Of a stretch of 13,501 nt of DNA, positions 13,232 to 13,501 are shown in pieces (position 1 is the first letter of the stretch; each line of letters starts with the position of its first letter). Origin of the DNA: an uncultured bacterium (GTDB taxonomy: Bacteria; Pseudomonadota; Gammaproteobacteria; Burkholderiales; Burkholderiaceae_E); assembly GCA_903864485.1 (NCBI GenBank), contig CAIPGD010000219.1, positions 1-13,501 on the forward strand, in the 5' to 3' direction. Made by a program: the position numbers and the translations under genes. The notes under the pieces are model-generated. The model was not told where the DNA came from, ran no database searches, and worked only from the letters and a program-made list of their open reading frames with translations.

Positions 13232-13501
13232 TTATCGCCGGGACCCGCGCTGGTTCCGCTCATATTCCTGATCGAGCTGTCGCAGACGCTCAAGTTTTTC
13301 CTGGATCCGGCTCTCGAGGCCGCGATCGGTCGGTTCGTACCAATCGCGAATATCAAGATCATCCAGACCCCGTGGCAGGTAGGACTCCCCAGCGGCATAG
13401 CCATGCGGTTCATCGTGGGCATAACGATAGGTGTGCCCGTAACCCAAATCCGACATGAGTCGGGTTGGCGCATTGCGCAAGTGATCCGGAACCGGATCGG
13501 A
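13232..13501 (-). CDS. rarA: Replication-associated recombination protein A, C-terminal end only
   Basis: An open frame enters from the right edge and ends at a TAA complemented at 13232-13234, giving the last 89 residues. It reads SDPVPDHLRNAPTRLMSDLG, then YGHTYRYAHDEPHGYAAGES, YLPRGL, and RGLESRIQEKLERLRQLD. This matches the C-terminal domain of RarA (MgsA/WRNIP1), a tetrameric AAA+ ATPase acting at stalled replication forks. The ATPase domain is outside the window. The 66-bp gap to serS shows no clear terminator, so the two may share a transcript. Confidence 0.93.
   Translation of the reverse strand, partial: SDPVPDHLRNAPTRLMSDLGYGHTYRYAHDEPHGYAAGESYLPRGLDDLDIRDWYEPTDRGLESRIQEKLERLRQLDQEYERNQRGSRR

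Overview
The window looks like a stretch of a betaproteobacterial chromosome, most likely Burkholderiales. The grounds are moderate to high GC, the rarA-serS order, a Mo sulfite dehydrogenase with its own cytochrome c, and a QueE with the extended cysteine spacing described for Burkholderia. This is inference from gene content; no species can be named.

Layout. (1) 1-2760, all minus strand: an exported serine hydrolase (cut by the window edge) follows a secreted or Tat-exported amidohydrolase with a 13-nt gap. Upstream of these lies a queE-queD pair with overlapping stop and start codons, for the shared 7-deazaguanine (queuosine) pathway. (2) 2829-4256, plus: a lipoprotein-type S53 (sedolisin) peptidase without a large prodomain. 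(3) 4267-5870, minus: a sorA-sorB-like sulfite dehydrogenase operon (Mo subunit, then monohaem cytochrome c). It is divergent from (4) 5931-7228, plus: a zeta-class GST/maleylacetoacetate isomerase and a LysE/ArgO-type amino-acid exporter. A perfect inverted repeat sits in the 60-bp divergent promoter gap. (5) 7356-9302, plus: a toxin-antitoxin (TA) cluster of three unrelated type II modules. In the first two the toxin is cut down to a fragment while the antitoxin is intact; the third (HigB-HigA) looks complete. (6) 9303-9650: a gene-free zone with short tandem repeats and three strong hairpins, then tRNA-Ser(CGA) on the minus strand. (7) 9959-11755, plus: an unusual ion channel. It has a histidine-rich N-terminus, two complete voltage-sensor domains in tandem, one K+-type pore (filter TLASVGYGD) and a long helical cytosolic tail. 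(8) 11804-13501, minus: seryl-tRNA synthetase and, at the window edge, the end of rarA.

The most noteworthy items are the VSD-VSD-pore channel, the TA cluster with two disarmed toxins beside a tRNA-Ser gene, and a QueD homologue without the usual catalytic cysteine. The rest is fairly ordinary chromosomal housekeeping and periplasmic metabolism.
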